Of a stretch of 64,000 nucleotides of DNA, positions 33,615 to 44,335 are shown one piece after another; within the stretch, counting starts at the first letter, position 1, and every line of letters begins with the position of its first letter. The stretch covers positions 682,001 through 746,000 of the forward strand of contig OY723323.1 in assembly GCA_963210315.1 (NCBI GenBank), given 5' to 3'. A program made the translations under genes and the position numbers. This DNA is from Rhynchopus euleeides. Taxonomy: Eukaryota; Euglenozoa; Diplonemea; Diplonemida; Diplonemidae. Below the pieces are notes generated by a model. That model made no database searches and was not told where the DNA came from. It worked only from the letters and a program-made list of their open reading frames with translations.

Positions 33615-36600
33615 ATGAGCAGCGGGAAGACCGGGAAGGAGAAAGTCGAGCAATACGTGACTCAGCTGGGGTACCTCCTGGTTCCGGAGCTGAAGCTGCT
33701 GTCGCAGGAGGCGAAGAAGCGGCACCCGCAGCTGAGGGAGGCATGCGACAGGGTCCTGGTGAACCTGGGTATGCTCGACACAAACAGTGCAGATGTCCCG
33801 ACAGAACCCACCGAGTTTCTCCGGACAGCAGAGGAGTATTGGCAGCCGCTGCTGTTAGCCTTCGATGGGAAGGGGTCCCGCATCACAGCCATGTCGTTGG
33901 GTGCCCTGCAGAAGCTCCTGTCGCATGGCTTGGTTCTCCCAGCCCAGGTCCCGACAGTTGTCTCCGCGTTGTCTAAGCTGCGCGATCCTGACGAATCTGT
34001 CCAGCTGAAGGTGCTGCAGTGCCTCATGTCTATTTACAGCAGCAGCGAGTTTGAGCTGGGGTCCGCCCAGATGCCCGCTGTGTTCACCATCGCTTTTACA
34101 CTCTATCAGACGCGGGGGAGCAATGCGGTGCAGGGGACTGCGGCTGCTGCTATCACCCAGATCACTCTGGCGCAGTTCTACCGCCTCCGGCATGCCAAGG
34201 CAGCGGGTGGGGACGGGTCGCAGCAGCACAGCCCTGGCGGGAGCGAGTCATCTGGGTTTGCGACTGCGAAGACAGCGTACCTCCTGCTGAAGGACTTCTG
34301 CACGCTGGCGTCGGGTGAGACGGGGCAGTTCATCAAAATCGCAGGGGAGGTGCCGAAGATCTTCATCTTCGACCTCCTCCACACGGTGATGAAGGACCAC
34401 GCGGATGTGATGGCGGCGCATCCCTCCTTCGTCACCCTGGTGAGAGAGGATCTGTCGCTGGTTCTGGCGCAGAGCATGAAGTCAGCTGCTGACCTCCCGT
34501 GCCTCGTGCGGATGCATCAGGTCATCACCGTGACCCTGCAGCGGTTCCCCCTGGAGCTGGTGAAGCAGCAGGAGCTGCTGATCAGCCTGATGGCCGCAGG
34601 GCTCGACCAGCCCGAGTGCCCCGCCTGGCATAAGGTTTCGATCCTCGCGTCGTGGCGGGAGCTCTGCGAGAACTACTTCTACCTGAAGAAGATGTTTTCC
34701 CGGTTCGATCACTCCCCGAAGCACAGCAACCTTTTCGAGAGCATGTGCGCATCGGTGTGCGGGCTGGTGAAGAAGTCCCCCCCGGCGCACTTCACATTCC
34801 CCAGCCTGCAGGGCGACCGCATCACTGTCCACAAGCTGCTCGCCGCGAAGAGTGAGGACGAGATGACGATCCGTCCCTGCGAGCCCCTCCTCATGGCTGT
34901 GGAGGTGCTGGTGGCGCTGTGCAAGTCGCTGAGCAAGCTTGTGGAGATCGAGGGCCGCCCGCTGACAGACGCGGAGAGGGCGAACGACGTTGAGGAGCAG
35001 ACGGGTGAGGACCTGGCCCTGCACATGCTGAACGCGGTGTGGTCTCAGGTGCTGACCGCCTGCTCCGTGCTCCTGGAGCGGAGCACCGGAGAGGAGCTGG
35101 TGGAGGAGACGCTGCGGTGCTTCAAACTGTTCACACACGCCTGCGGCAAGGCGGGGCTGCCGAATGCGCGCGACTCGTTCATCACGACGATCAACCGGTT
35201 TACCCTCCCCCAGCAGGGGACGCTGACGCCCAAAAACACGCAGGTGGTGCGTGTGCTGTTTGATATCGCCAACGGGCTCGGCGGCGTGCTCGACTCTAGC
35301 TGGCACATCCTCCTCACAAGCTTCCAGCAGCTCAACATGATGCTGGGCAGCACAGGGGACCAGGTATGGCATGGCTTGAGCCCTGTGTGTCAAACTGTTT
35401 GCCAGTGTCCCGCCGGGTGAACCGGAAACTGCACTTACATTTTCTGCCCCCCTCCCCCCACCGCCACACACCGCAGGCAAACCAGTCGGACATCCAGCTG
35501 ATCCGCACGCTTCTCGACAACATCTTCAAGGGGACGATGTACTTCGAACACAATGCGCTTCTCAGCATGGTCAACGCACTGTGCCAGCTGTCGGTAGAGG
35601 CGGTTGCTGCATCTGAAGCTTCGCCCAGCAATTCCCGGTATACGTGCTCACCCTATGGCCTGCAGCGCCTGGCAGACGTGTCGGTGGCAAACATCGAACG
35701 GCTGCACCTCTTCTGGCAGGCGGTGTGCGACCACCTCGCGTGGCTCGTAAAGCAGGCGCAGAACGAGGGGCTCCGCAAAGCTGCGGTCGAAACTGCGTCG
35801 CAGATCATCCTGGCCTACCTGAAGCGGTACCGGCACATCTCGGGGCATCCCACTTCGCCTGGGGCTGTCGAGGCTGTGGAGCAGCAGGGCAAGCCAGCCC
35901 AGCAGCCCGCTTGGTCTTCCGACGACTCCGATAAGGAGCAGTTCATGCAGATGCAGGCCAAGGTTGTTGACCTGCTGCGCCTAATGCGTGACTCCGACAA
36001 GACGGATGTGCGGACACTCGTGCTCAACCTCGTGTTCACGGTGATCGAAAGGGCGGGGCACGAGCTGGTGCCCGACAGCTGGAAGCTCATCCTGGCCATG
36101 CTCGCCTCCAGCAGCCACTCCGCTGCCGAGGTGAGCTTTGGGTTCAAATCGGTGGAGCTCATCTACAGCGACTTCATGCCCCTCCTCGACAGCACCTGCC
36201 TGCAGTCGCTCGTCGCCTGTGTCGGGCGCTTCTCCCAGCAGACCGCGATATTCGACAAGACGAACACCAACCTCTCTGCCATCCAGCAGGGGCTGCTCTC
36301 GATTGCCGACTACTGCTCCTCGATCAACGCGGAGGTGTCCAGCACACACTGGAATGCGCTGTTCGTGCAGCTGCGCGATGTGGCGGGGGATGCCCGTCCG
36401 GAGGTGAGGCACAGCGCGATGAAGACTCTGTTCAACGCGCTGGTCACGCACGGCACCTCCCTGCCCGACCCCTGCTGGAATGCGCTGTTCTGGGATGTGC
36501 TCCTCAAGGTGTTGGACAACGTCCACTCCGCGGCGTTAGCCGCGGAGCAGAGCGGGGACGTGCAGCCGCAGAAGGGCTTCATCCTGCACCACTCCCGCAA

Positions 36601-39102
36601 CACCCCTGCCAAGCAGTGGTATGAGACGCGGTGCACGGTGCTGGAGGGTGCCGTGCGGATCGTGAAAGTGTTCTACCCCGTGACTTGTAAAAACGTGTCG
36701 AAGTTTGACGACGTGCTGACCAGGCTGGCTGGACATCTCGCCAACGCCTGCATGCACAGCACGGATGAGGTGGCGAACATGGGGCTGCGGAGCCTGCAGG
36801 ACCTGGTGGTGGACCTGTCGTGCTCCGAGGCTGCGGTGCCTGAGCACGCCGCGGTGCTGTGGGACGTGGCGTGGCACACGTGGGAGCGGATCGCGGAGAC
36901 GGCGGCGGAGTCGGGTGCGGGCCAGGCGCCGCCCACGTCGACCAACATCCTCACCACCATGACGGAGGGGCTGGCGGATATGTACGGGATGAGCACCCAG
37001 CCCAAGCACGCCCCCCTCAAGCAGCACACAGCAAAGCACGCCTCACGCGTCCTTCCTCTTCTCGAGAAGGTATGGTTCGGTTTTAGGCTTCTGGGGGGGG
37101 GGCTTCTGTAGCGAAGGCCCTGGGTCGTCGGATCTCTTGCGGTCGTTCAGCTTTGTGTTGTGTATTGTGTGGTGTGTGCCCTGTCCTGTGCAGAAGTGTG
37201 GCGTGTTCAGCCCCATACCCACACCCCCTCACTCGTTCAGTTGATGAAGTCTTCCGCTGCGCTAGATGCGTTGACCTTCCCCTCGAAGCTGCAGTCGTGT
37301 GTGATACGGTGCTTCGAGGCAAAGCCTATCCCAACCGACAACAGCGAGCTGCAAGCACAGCAGCTCCAAGTCCTCTGCAGGTATGTCACGTCAGGCCAGG
37401 CGGTGTTGCATTAGCGCACGGGCGGGATGCGTGACACACTGAACGCTACAATCCATGCTGTAACACACACACACCCGCCACAGTTTCCTGCCGCTGCCTG
37501 AGCTTATCCGGACATGCCTGGAGGACCGGGACCAGGCGCCAAAGATGCTGAAGCTCGGACAGGTCGCCATCACGGAGAAGGTGCTGAAGCTCATCCGCAC
37601 CAACTTCTGCTGCGAGTACCTGGCGGTGCCGGTCCGCAAAGGGGCGACGCTTCCGGTGCTCAAGGTATGGCGATAGCTGCTGCGCAACACACCGCCCCCA
37701 CCCTCTGCACAGCATGTCCAGGCGCTGCTTCTGACGCGGCACTTCACGCATCCCAAGTTCGAGATGTGGAAGGGCGCTGTGGAGGTCCTTCCTGACATCC
37801 TGAAGAGCGCCCTCGTGTGCTACCAGCCTGCCGAGCCGGACACACGCACGCTGTGGACCACATTGCTGAACATGCTGCGAGGGTATCTGTACCCTTGCCT
37901 CGACGAGCAAGGTATGGTTGTCGGATTCTACCCATGACGCGCGCCGCATCTGCTCTCCGATGGGCAGTCAGGGCCACAGACACTGTGAAGCTGCTTAGAT
38001 TTGCTCCAGGTCGGAGAGGGGTGTTTGCAACCCTGCGCACACACGCACCCCGACACACACAATAGGTGGCGTGGATAACTACAACCAGGCACCCCCTAAG
38101 GACGGGGGGGACACCTGTGACGAGGCTGTGATGTGCACCATCAAGGAGGGCCTCCTGGTGTTTGCCGTGCGCCACGAGATGCCGGATGTCACGCGCGAGA
38201 TCCTGGAGCTCGTGAAGCTGTGCTCCCGGCAGAGGCGGCGGCGGTTCCTGGCAGGTATGGGGGAGTGCAAGCCTTCATCGCAACCTGTGCCACCCCCCTC
38301 CCCCCCCACACCCGATTGGGGCCTGCCCACACCAACCCTCGCACTACAGATGCGGCGGTGCGCCTGCTCTTCGACCTGTGCGATGCGTCTGAGGAAAGCG
38401 CCGACCACATTGCCCTATCCCTTGGGCGAGCTGCCATGCCTGTGGTGGTGGCTCGTTGCAGTCAGGTATGGCAAAGAAGGGGGGCTGACCTTGTGTGCTG
38501 TGATTTTGGCTGCCCCCACACCGTTCGTTCCGCACCGCACGCGCCCCGGTGGGAAGGACGCCACACACCCCCGAGTGTGCCTCGGGTTCCACCCAAGAGG
38601 CACACCCTCGGGCCGAGGAGAGACGCTGGCTTGCCCACGTGCATCACTCCCTCACTCACTCTCCTCCTGCAGATCCTGAACCAGTTCATCGCGGACGACA
38701 AGGAGCAGGGGCGATGCCCTATGCCCCGCTACCGGCGCGACGAGGTTGTCAGCGTGCTGCAGAAGCTGGCGATAAATCAGTTCAGTATGGCCCAATGTGG
38801 AACAGCTCATCTACCCCACACCACCACCCACCCCCCCCACAGTCCCTGCTCTGTTCGACGGAGTCACCGATGACCCGCCGGATCTGCGGAAGACCTGCCC
38901 AGCGGCGTTTGGGCGGCGGGGGCTTGCGGTGCGCCTCTTCCCGGTGCTGGTCCAGTTTGTCACGGCGAGCGACGACGCCGTGAAGCAGGCGCTATCTGTC
39001 GTGCTGCAGATCATATCCTCCGAGCTAGGCCTGTCGGCCTGTGCCGCCTCCCCCAAGGTGGTGTACCCTGCCCCCCAGCCGACCTGGGAGTCAGCCTCGT
39101 GA
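33615..39102 (+). CDS. MON2-like Golgi/endosome trafficking scaffold
   Basis: Nine exons: 33615-35363, 35477-37069, 37241-37380, 37484-37664, 37713-37911, 38066-38254, 38350-38465, 38673-38784, 38843-39102, giving 1512 aa. All donors are GTATG and all phases agree. The start is the ATG in CACCATGAGC; the upstream frame lacks an ATG. The N-terminus aligns in pattern with the MON2 DCB domain (LKLLSQEAKKRHPQLREA...; SLGALQKLLSHGLV...; LKVLQCL), followed by HUS-like and HDS-like helical repeats to the C-terminus. There is no Sec7 catalytic domain, which separates MON2 from the BIG/GBF GEFs. MON2 (about 1,600-1,700 aa in yeast and human) is a peripheral protein of the trans-Golgi and endosomes that works with DOP1 and a P4-ATPase in retrograde sorting. 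The introns cluster in the last third. Confidence 0.5.
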
Positions 39103-39353
39103 ATGAGCCATACAGGGAGCGCCCAGCCCTGGGAACCTTTCGGCATATTCTCCAAAGAGAGTGATGCAGGGTCCGATGCTGCTTTATCTCCGGTGCCTGG
39201 TGGGGTGGGGTGGTGGTGGTGGGGGAGCCCGTCGATCCGACTACACCCCGCACATCAGGAGCTGTTGCCATGCACATGCTCCTCCTGGTGGGGTGCCAGG
39301 TTGTGCCTGCTCGTGCGCACAAGGCAACAAAAAAATTCCCCCCCCCCCCTGGG
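39103..39353. other. 3' flank of the MON2-like gene
   Basis: GT-rich and poly-C DNA up to the CCCCTGGG target duplication of the next element. No polyadenylation signal or gene is recognised. Confidence 0.5.
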
Positions 39354-40561
39354 CAGGGCTGTTCCTAACTGGGGGGCTTGTTCCCCACTTTCAGGATTCT
39401 GAACTTTTTTTCTAAGAATTTTTGTAAGGGGAAAAAAGTTTTTTTCTAAGAATTTTGTTAGGGGAAATTTTTTCTAAGGTTATTTCGCAGAGGAAAAAAA
39501 CCTTTTCTAAGTTTTCCCCAGTCGACAGGGCGCGCACAAGGATGGAAGGGAAGTCTGTCCCACGTACCGTTCGCCTTGCTGGCCAACTGGAGAGCCAGAC
39601 GTTCACTACCGTGGCCTCCGGCGGCTGGGGGGCTCCGCCCCCCAGACCCCCCTGTGGCGTACGTCTCGTACTCAAGTCCTTCGAATCCCATCAAGTCGGG
39701 GTCCAACCACTCCAGTCGCCTCTGAGGACGCAGCCAACTCGCACAGAATCTGTACGCCCACACGAACAGATGTTCGCTACCGTGGCCTCCGGCGGCTGGG
39801 GGGCTCCGCCCCCCAGACCCCCCATGTAGCGTGTGCCCGTCCATCTATCTCACTTCCCCGAGTACAGTGCAGCGTAGGAGGTCAGCGCCGCATCCATGAA
39901 GCGCTTCTTCGAAGCCTGACTGACATCGGACAGGAGGTCGGGCTTCCCCACCTGGGAGGTACACTTGCCGCGTTCGCGACATGCGTGACACGCGACACGC
40001 TACCTGAAACGTGAGTGTGCCTTGCTAACACGGGCATTTCAACGGTCTGCCGGCGGCCGTTCCCCAAACCAGTAAACCAGCAGTTTTGGAAAATCGGAGA
40101 GATCACCCTACTGCGCTGAATATGGTGCGCACCACTGCAAAAATCCCCGGGAGCTTTTGGGCTTTCAGACCTGAAGGGGCCAGCAGGTGGGTGGCGTCGG
40201 GGAGTGGCAGCTTTGTAACTGTCCTCCAGCTGCTGGCATGTCCAGCCCTGCGAGAGTGCCAAGGTGTATTGAGTCCCTGCGGAGCGCAACCCCCGATGAG
40301 AACGAGTGCCAGATGATCCTCATTCATTTCTAGCTGTATCGCGCATGAGGGGCACTCTCTGCCGCAAGCATCTCTGGGCATCACTCTAGAGCTGTCACAT
40401 GATGACGCGGAGAGAAATCAGAGAAAAAGTCCCGCCTGACGGGCACGCGCCTGGAAACTGTGGGGGGGCGAGCAAAAAATCCCTTGTAAAAATTCTTAGA
40501 AAAAACCTGGTTCCCCGACTCAAAAAACCTGGAAAAAGGGCTCGTTCCCCGCCCAGGCCTG
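39354..40561. mobile_element. hAT-type MITE, 1208 bp
   Basis: Flanked by CCCCTGGG on both sides (39346-39353, 40562-40569), a perfect 8-bp duplication. Ends begin CAGGGCTG (left) and CAGGCCTG (right, reversed), and further in GGGGCTTGTTCCCC on the left faces GGGGAACGAGCCC on the right. It carries the paired ~57-bp hairpin module (about 39600-39656 and 39770-39825). AT-rich TTTTTTCTAAG repeats lie near the left end and related CTTAGAAAAAA near the right. No transposase frame. Confidence 0.5.
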
Positions 40562-40570
40562 CCCCTGGGT

Positions 40571-40639
40571 GGTGTGATCGTGGAACCTCTCCCCCGGAAC
40601 TGGCACAGACCTGGCACAGAACCCCGATGTGATCACACC
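40571..40639. repeat. Short inverted-repeat element, copy 2
   Basis: GGTGTGATC...GATCACACC with two CTGGCACAGA-type decamers inside, as at 17416-17491. It starts immediately after the right target duplication of the MITE at 39354. Confidence 0.5.
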
Positions 40640-41767
40640 AAGTGGGTTCTTCTGTTGCGGTGTTCAGAACCCGACCTGTATTCTTTCCCCCCCCCCCCCT
40701 TTTATTTTCACAGCGACCACTCGCTCTCCAACGAGTGGGTGTGTGTGCACCCGCAAAGGGGCCTCCAGTCGGAGCTCCGCCCCCCACCCCCCCCCCCCCC
40801 CTGCCTGCCTGCACCGCACTTCTCACTCCCACCTGGCCCTCACGCCCCCCCACCCCCCCCCAGCCGAGCGCAAGAGAAATCCGACGGCTTAGAGCAAAAC
40901 AAAATTTGCATCCGCAGATGCGATGGGGTGTGTGTGTGTGTGTGTGTGTGATTTGTTTGACTTCTATTTCCTTTGTAGCTTTGCCTCTTCAGACGCTCCC
41001 TCCATCCACCGCCACCACCCGCCCCCACGCCCTCTCCCCTTCCGCTCTCTCGGGTGTGAACAAAAACACGCTCCGACAGCGAACGCCGACACCCCCGAAC
41101 CCCTCCCTCCCCTCTCCCCACCCTACTCCCACAGTCTCAGAGATACCTTGCTTAGAGGAGCATGTGAGCTGACCCGGTTGCTCTGTATAGGGGGTGAAAG
41201 GGTTGGAGAGACAGAGAGACAGAGAGAATGGGGTGGTGTGTCTGGGGGGGGGGGGATGTAGCCAACTGGTTGGGGGGTGGGGGGGGTGGGGAAGGCACTA
41301 TACACCATCTTAACAGCGCAAAATCCTCAAAAAATGTTTTGCCAGATCGGGGGGGGTCTGGACGCCGTGTGCACAAGGGAAGGGGGGGGCTCCGCCACCA
41401 CCACCCACCCACCCACCCCCATCAGACGGGAGAAGCAAGGAAGAGAACGAAAGCGGGTGGGAGGTGGGAGAGACATTAGGGGTGGTGGTGGTGGGCAGTA
41501 GCTATCGAAGAGAGACGGGGCGAAAGGTTTGGCCTGTCACCCCCATCCCCCCTCCCCCTTCCCCCCCCCCCCCCCCCGGGTGGGCCATAGTTTGTGGTAC
41601 GTTCGTGCAAACCAGGGACGCAAATACAACCCTTTGGGGGGTCTTTCGCTGGTTGTTATCCTTCGTCAAATCTTCGTCAGTTTTTCAGATAATTCAACAG
41701 GAAATTCACCAAATGCACTGACGACAACCCCGTAGCGGAGACCCCCTTTTTTATCTTGGAAGACAGG
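40640..41767. other. Intergenic low-complexity region
   Basis: Poly-C, (GT)n and poly-G tracts dominate. Open frames are Pro/His-rich and unsupported. No gene is called. Confidence 0.5.
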
Positions 41768-41840
41768 ATGTCGGCTACGCAGCCCTCTCCGCCGCCCCAG
41801 GTTACACACTACATACACTACCCCACTACACCACACGCCG

Positions 41841-42413
41841 ATGACGCAGAACGCTGGTGTTTGGTGCGAGGAGGAGACCCTGTCGTGCCTGCCTGTGAAT
41901 CAGCAGCTGACGGAGATGGTGCTGCCCGATCCGCAGCCCATCCCCGCCCCCCCAGGTGTGCGTGCGGTGTGCTACGTCAACCAGCGCATCATGAAGCACC
42001 ACGGCAGCAGCAAGGGGTCTTCGGAGCGCACCATCGTCGCCTGCCAGCGTGGCTTGGTGCAGTGCTCTGGCGGCACCATGAAGCGCTGCATGCGCCTGCA
42101 GGACATTGCAGAGATCAGGGTGTGGGTCGACATGGTGCACATCAGGGCGGAGCCCTCAGCACGGCTTCGGGACTGGCTGTTTTCGATGCAGCAGCCTGAG
42201 GTGCATATGGCTACGGTGGACCAGCTGCGGATGTTGATGGTGGCGGAGCCCTGCAGCGTGCTGACGACCGACCGCCCCATCGACATGCAGACGGTGCGCC
42301 ACAAGCAGCAGCCGGACATGCTTGACTGCCGCACCGCATTCCAGAGGTACGCAGGCCTTGCGACTCCGAGGATGCACAAACCAGGCAGTGTCTGGTCCCC
42401 GACCCTCGCCTGA
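41841..42413 (+). CDS. Hypothetical protein, ~190 aa
   Basis: Open frame from ATG 41841 to TGA. An alternative start is ATG 41768 with a 49-nt intron (41801-41849, GT...CAG), which joins in frame and gives a Pro-rich N-terminus. The donor there is GTTACA, unlike the GTATG of other genes, so I kept the unspliced start. The middle (KGSSERTIVACQRGLVQCSG..., then LQDIAEIRVW) alternates beta-like strands and ends in a helix, which recalls a small PH-like fold, but I do not recognise a family. A GTACG at about 42348 could be a donor, so the 3' end may be incomplete. Balanced composition and Cys/Met content argue for real coding sequence. Confidence 0.5.
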   Translation: MTQNAGVWCEEETLSCLPVNQQLTEMVLPDPQPIPAPPGVRAVCYVNQRIMKHHGSSKGSSERTIVACQRGLVQCSGGTMKRCMRLQDIAEIRVWVDMVHIRAEPSARLRDWLFSMQQPEVHMATVDQLRMLMVAEPCSVLTTDRPIDMQTVRHKQQPDMLDCRTAFQRYAGLATPRMHKPGSVWSPTLA

Positions 42414-42857
42414 GTGAGGGGGTGTCCTTGTCAAAGAGTGGAGTTTGGGTTGTGACGATGAGCCGCGCAAAGAATCCGTAAAATCCCGGTGCACACCCAT
42501 GATAAAACAAAATACTCGCGTGTGTGCTGCGGGGTGGGGTGGGGGGGGGGGGGGGGTGTGTGGCAAAGCAATACGGGACGTGCTCCTTCCTCAGCATTGT
42601 TTGCCCCCCCTCCCCACCCATCTCCTTCTCGTCCTTCCTTGCGCCATTCCGATTGCCCAATGGTCTGAACACTGTGTTCTGCCGTGCTCCCTGTTGCAAC
42701 ACATGGTTTCATTTCTGATGCAGAATCCTAGGTCTTGGCCCAGTTGTTGACGAGGTCACAGGGCCCTGTGGGACCCAGGCTCAGTAGAGCGGTAACCCAC
42801 TCACCACTAGCTGAAGACCCCTTCAGAAAGTGTGAAAGAAAACGGGCGATACTGGGC

Positions 42858-43226
42858 GATAATTTGGCGATTATCGTGCTATAATTGGGCGATAATCATG
42901 GTTTGACAGATTTCTGCCAGAATTTCACAGATTCTGGCAGATTCTGGGGATTCCAGATTTTTCAGAATTTTCAAAATCTGAGAAAATCTGTCCAGATTCT
43001 GGACAGATTTTTCCAGATTTTTCAGAATTTTGAAAAATCTGAAAAATCTGGAAAAATCTGGAAAAATCTGTCCAGAATCTGGTCAGATTTTTCCAGATTT
43101 TTCAGATTTTTCAAAATTCTGAAAAATCTGGAAAAATCTGGAAAAATCTGGAAAAATCTGGAAAAATCTGGAAAAATCTGGAAAAATCTGGGAAATTCTG
43201 TCAGAATTCTGGAAAATCTGTGGGGG
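42858..43226. repeat. AT-rich degenerate tandem repeat with GGGCGATAA motifs
   Basis: Begins with several GGCGATA-type motifs, then CCAGATTTTTCAGAATTTT-like repeats, and ends in a perfect 10-bp repeat GGAAAAATCT (about 43120-43190). Related sequence lies at 51660-51900. It looks like the subterminal region of a DNA transposon; matching AT-rich repeats continue beyond the MITE at 43954-44220. Confidence 0.5.
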
Positions 43227-43945
43227 GCAGGGCTTTTCCTAAATCTGGGGGTCCGGGGGGCTGGTGACCGAAATCGGATACAAAAAAAACGCGCTACTGA
43301 GGCACCTGTTTGGGGGGCTCAAAACTGATCGCATCGCCGCACATGACTGGCGTTATTGCATTATTTGAGCTCCGTGCGGATCGTAGTGGGGTCATTTTGG
43401 TGGTGTACGTGCCAAGTTTCACCCATGAAATGTGGGTCTGGTTCAGGGACTTCTGAAGGGAGGATGTGACTGGGAGGCCAGAAATCAGCCCACCCACACC
43501 ACCCACCCAGCGGGACCCCACTCACAGGTTTTTCAAAACCCTGCTCCTCTGAATATTTGGGATCTGTGCGGATCGCGGTGGGGTCTTTTTGGCCATGGGG
43601 TGTCTGTTTGCACCCCTTACTCGGGGTTGCCATGTGGGCTCAGACCCCCGTAGACATGCAGGTCGGAGAGTGCACTGAGGTGCGGAGGAATGCACCACTG
43701 AACACAGACACACGGCCCCTCCGGGGCCGTGTGTCTTTGCTTGGTGTATCTTCTCCCTCACAGGCAGCATCCCCCCAGCCGCTCAGCCCCTCAGCACCCT
43801 CCACTCCGGTGAATCCTCACCAGAATTTTTTTCCTGCAGTGCAAAAAAAACGCGCTAAACAGAGTGCAAAAAAAACGCGCCAGACAGAGGAAAAATCTGA
43901 AATTCAAAATCATGGAATCCGGACCCCTAGTTAGGAATAGCTCTG
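43227..43945. mobile_element. hAT-type MITE, 719 bp
   Basis: Flanked by GTGGGGGG on both sides (43219-43226, 43946-43953), a perfect 8-bp duplication. Ends start CAGGGCTTTTCCTAAATC (left) and CAGAGCTATTCCTAACTA (right, reversed), the same family as 21545-22617. It lacks the 57-bp hairpin module. The interior includes AAAAAAAACGCGC blocks shared with the 21.5-kb copy. Confidence 0.5.
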
Positions 43946-43953
43946 GTGGGGGG

Positions 43954-44220
43954 GACCTTTTCGAAATTTTTTTTTGGAGTGGGCCTATTTTGGACATTTG
44001 GACCCATTGTCAAAGGAATTTTTGAATTTTGAGCCCATTTGTTGCCGTAAAATGGCTCATCAAAATTTTCCCAGGGAAATCTGGGCCAGAATGTCAGATT
44101 TTTCAGATTTTTCAGATTTTTTACAAATCTGAAAAATCTGAGAAAATCTGGACCTTTTCAAAAAAAAATTGGGGTAGTTCCAGAATTTTCATAATTCTGG
44201 AAAATCTCAGGAAATGGGGA
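43954..44220. repeat. AT-rich repeat continued, upstream of the hAT transposase gene
   Basis: Starts with GGGGGACC-like sequence followed by TTTTCGAAATTTTTTTTT, a motif also seen at 49945, 50187, 50887 and (reversed) about 25640. CAGATTTTT repeats follow. The interval 44221-44335 is C-rich and leads into the transposase start. Confidence 0.5.
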
Positions 44221-44335
44221 ATCCACTGGGTTTGCGACCGTCCGCCGACCCCCTTCGCCGCCCCCCTCGCCCCTCTCCCCTCGCCCCCCTCCCCACCCCC
44301 GAAACACCACCGGCCAGGGGACAAGACACAGCAAC

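Noticed and set aside
41756-42199. A 147-residue plus-strand frame overlapping the 41841 gene
   Set aside because: Out-of-frame shadow rich in Arg/Ala/His; the 41841 frame has the better composition.
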